DNA from: Pseudomonadota bacterium
Lineage (GTDB): Bacteria > Pseudomonadota > Alphaproteobacteria > Rhizobiales > Devosiaceae
Assembly (NCBI GenBank): GCA_023387585.1
Contig: JAEWHZ010000320.1
Coordinates: 1-5,865, forward strand
Length of the DNA stretch: 5,865 nt
Reading direction: 5' to 3'
Below, one piece after another: positions 5,225-5,865 of this stretch. A program made the position numbers and the translations under genes. A model generated the notes under the pieces. The model searched no databases. It was not told the DNA's origin and saw only the letters and a list, made by a program, of their open reading frames with translations. The first letter of the stretch is position 1; each line of letters opens with the position of its first letter.

Positions 5225-5865
5225 CTACCAGTTGGTGACCGATCCGTCCTTGCGCTTCCAGTGCGGCGCCTCCCAGAACTTGAAGCTCTGCTTGGCAATT
5301 TCCGCTTCGTCCACCTCGATGCCGAGGCCGGGACCGGTCGGCACCGCATAGGTGGCGCCGTCCAGTACCGGCTTCATCGTGAACAGATCGCTATCATGGC
5401 GGCCCATATAGCTTTCTGCCGGGGAAGCGCGGGTTTCGAGCCAGGCGAAATTCGCCACCGCCGCCGAGAAATGGATGGTCGCCGCGGTGCAGATCGGCCC
5501 GAGGGGATTGTGCGGCATCATGTCGACATAATGCGCTTCCGACCAGCCCGCGACCTTCATGGATTCCGTCAATCCACCGACATTGCACACATCTATGCGG
5601 TTGAACTGGTGGATGTCGCGCTCGATGTAGGGCAGGAACTGCCATTTGGAGGCGAATTCCTCGCCGATGGCGAAGGGAACGTCCGTGAGCCGGCGCAGCG
5701 ATTCATAGGCTTCCGGCGTCTCGTCGCGAATCGGCTCCTCGAGGAAGTCGAGCGTGCCGGAGGGCATCTTCTGGCAAAAGCTGGCTGCTTCGGCCACCGA
5801 CAGGCGGTGGTGGTAGTCGATGCCGAGCACGGCGCGGTCGCCGAGCTGTTCACGGGCGCGGACCA
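5225..5865 (-). CDS. D-galactonate-dehydratase-like enolase-superfamily (MR/MLE) enzyme, C-terminal part (runs off right edge)
   Basis: This enzyme probably dehydrates a sugar acid to its 2-keto-3-deoxy form through a Mg-stabilised enolate. The last 212 codons are visible, about half of a family protein of roughly 380-400 residues; the capping domain and first barrel strands lie beyond the edge. Numbering visible residues: GIDYHHR gives Asp16 and His18, LEEP gives Glu42, IGEE gives Glu68 (the three metal ligands are Asp16, Glu42, Glu68), DMMPHNPLGP gives His118, and FAWLE gives Glu143. The spacings 2, 26, 52, 102 and 127 from Asp16 equal those I recall for E. coli D-galactonate dehydratase (Asp183, His185, Glu209, Glu235, His285, Glu310), so the active site looks intact and of that subgroup. 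Other acid sugar dehydratases share these residues, so I give no symbol. The frame continues upstream of the internal GTG at 5830 to the edge (V-R-A-R-E-Q-L-G-D-R-A). The gene is the first visible member of a transcript with the RraA-family gene. Confidence 0.92.
   Translation of the reverse strand, partial: VRAREQLGDRAVLGIDYHHRLSVAEAASFCQKMPSGTLDFLEEPIRDETPEAYESLRRLTDVPFAIGEEFASKWQFLPYIERDIHQFNRIDVCNVGGLTESMKVAGWSEAHYVDMMPHNPLGPICTAATIHFSAAVANFAWLETRASPAESYMGRHDSDLFTMKPVLDGATYAVPTGPGLGIEVDEAEIAKQSFKFWEAPHWKRKDGSVTNW

Noticed and set aside
5225..5830. Treating the GTG at 5830 as the real start of the dehydratase
   Set aside because: The frame stays open to the window edge, and the upstream residues VRAREQLGDRA continue the expected enolase-superfamily barrel sequence, so this is an internal codon of a partial gene.

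Overview
This window is GC-rich chromosomal DNA from an alphaproteobacterium, most likely of the order Hyphomicrobiales (Rhizobiales). The evidence is the strong G/C preference at third codon positions, the Ala/Arg-rich proteins, TTG/GTG starts, and an intergenic palindrome of a kind common in that order. A Devosia-like genus is only a guess. All five genes lie on the minus strand, so transcription runs from high to low coordinates. I found no tRNA, rRNA, CRISPR array, insertion sequence or phage gene. The very long plus-strand open frames are antisense shadows of the minus-strand genes.

Right end (5865 to about 4370): a sugar-acid catabolic pair. The C-terminal half of a D-galactonate-dehydratase-like enolase-superfamily enzyme runs in from the right edge. 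Thirty bases after it comes an RraA-family protein with an intact D-X20-R-D aldolase/decarboxylase motif, then a clear intrinsic terminator. The simplest reading is a dehydratase that makes a 2-keto-3-deoxy sugar acid and a class II pyruvate aldolase that splits it. The substrate is unknown.

Middle (about 4370 to 659): cell-wall remodelling. A 281-base non-coding stretch carries a long interrupted palindrome and a second dyad. It is followed by a periplasmic LdtD/YcbB-type L,D-transpeptidase and then a secreted DUF882/MepK-type (M15-like) peptidoglycan endopeptidase with a long Ala/Pro-rich C-terminal extension. This is the same order as E. coli ycbB-ycbK, where the first product makes 3-3 (mDAP-mDAP) cross-links and the second cuts them.

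Left end (about 658 to 1): a short intergenic region with a good sigma70-like promoter, then the first 158 codons of dxs, the entry enzyme of the MEP isoprenoid pathway, which starts at TTG and runs off the left edge.

Nothing here is an obviously new system. The points most worth following are the substrate of the dehydratase/RraA pair, the uncharacterised C-terminal part of the MepK-like protein, and the dyads around gene starts.
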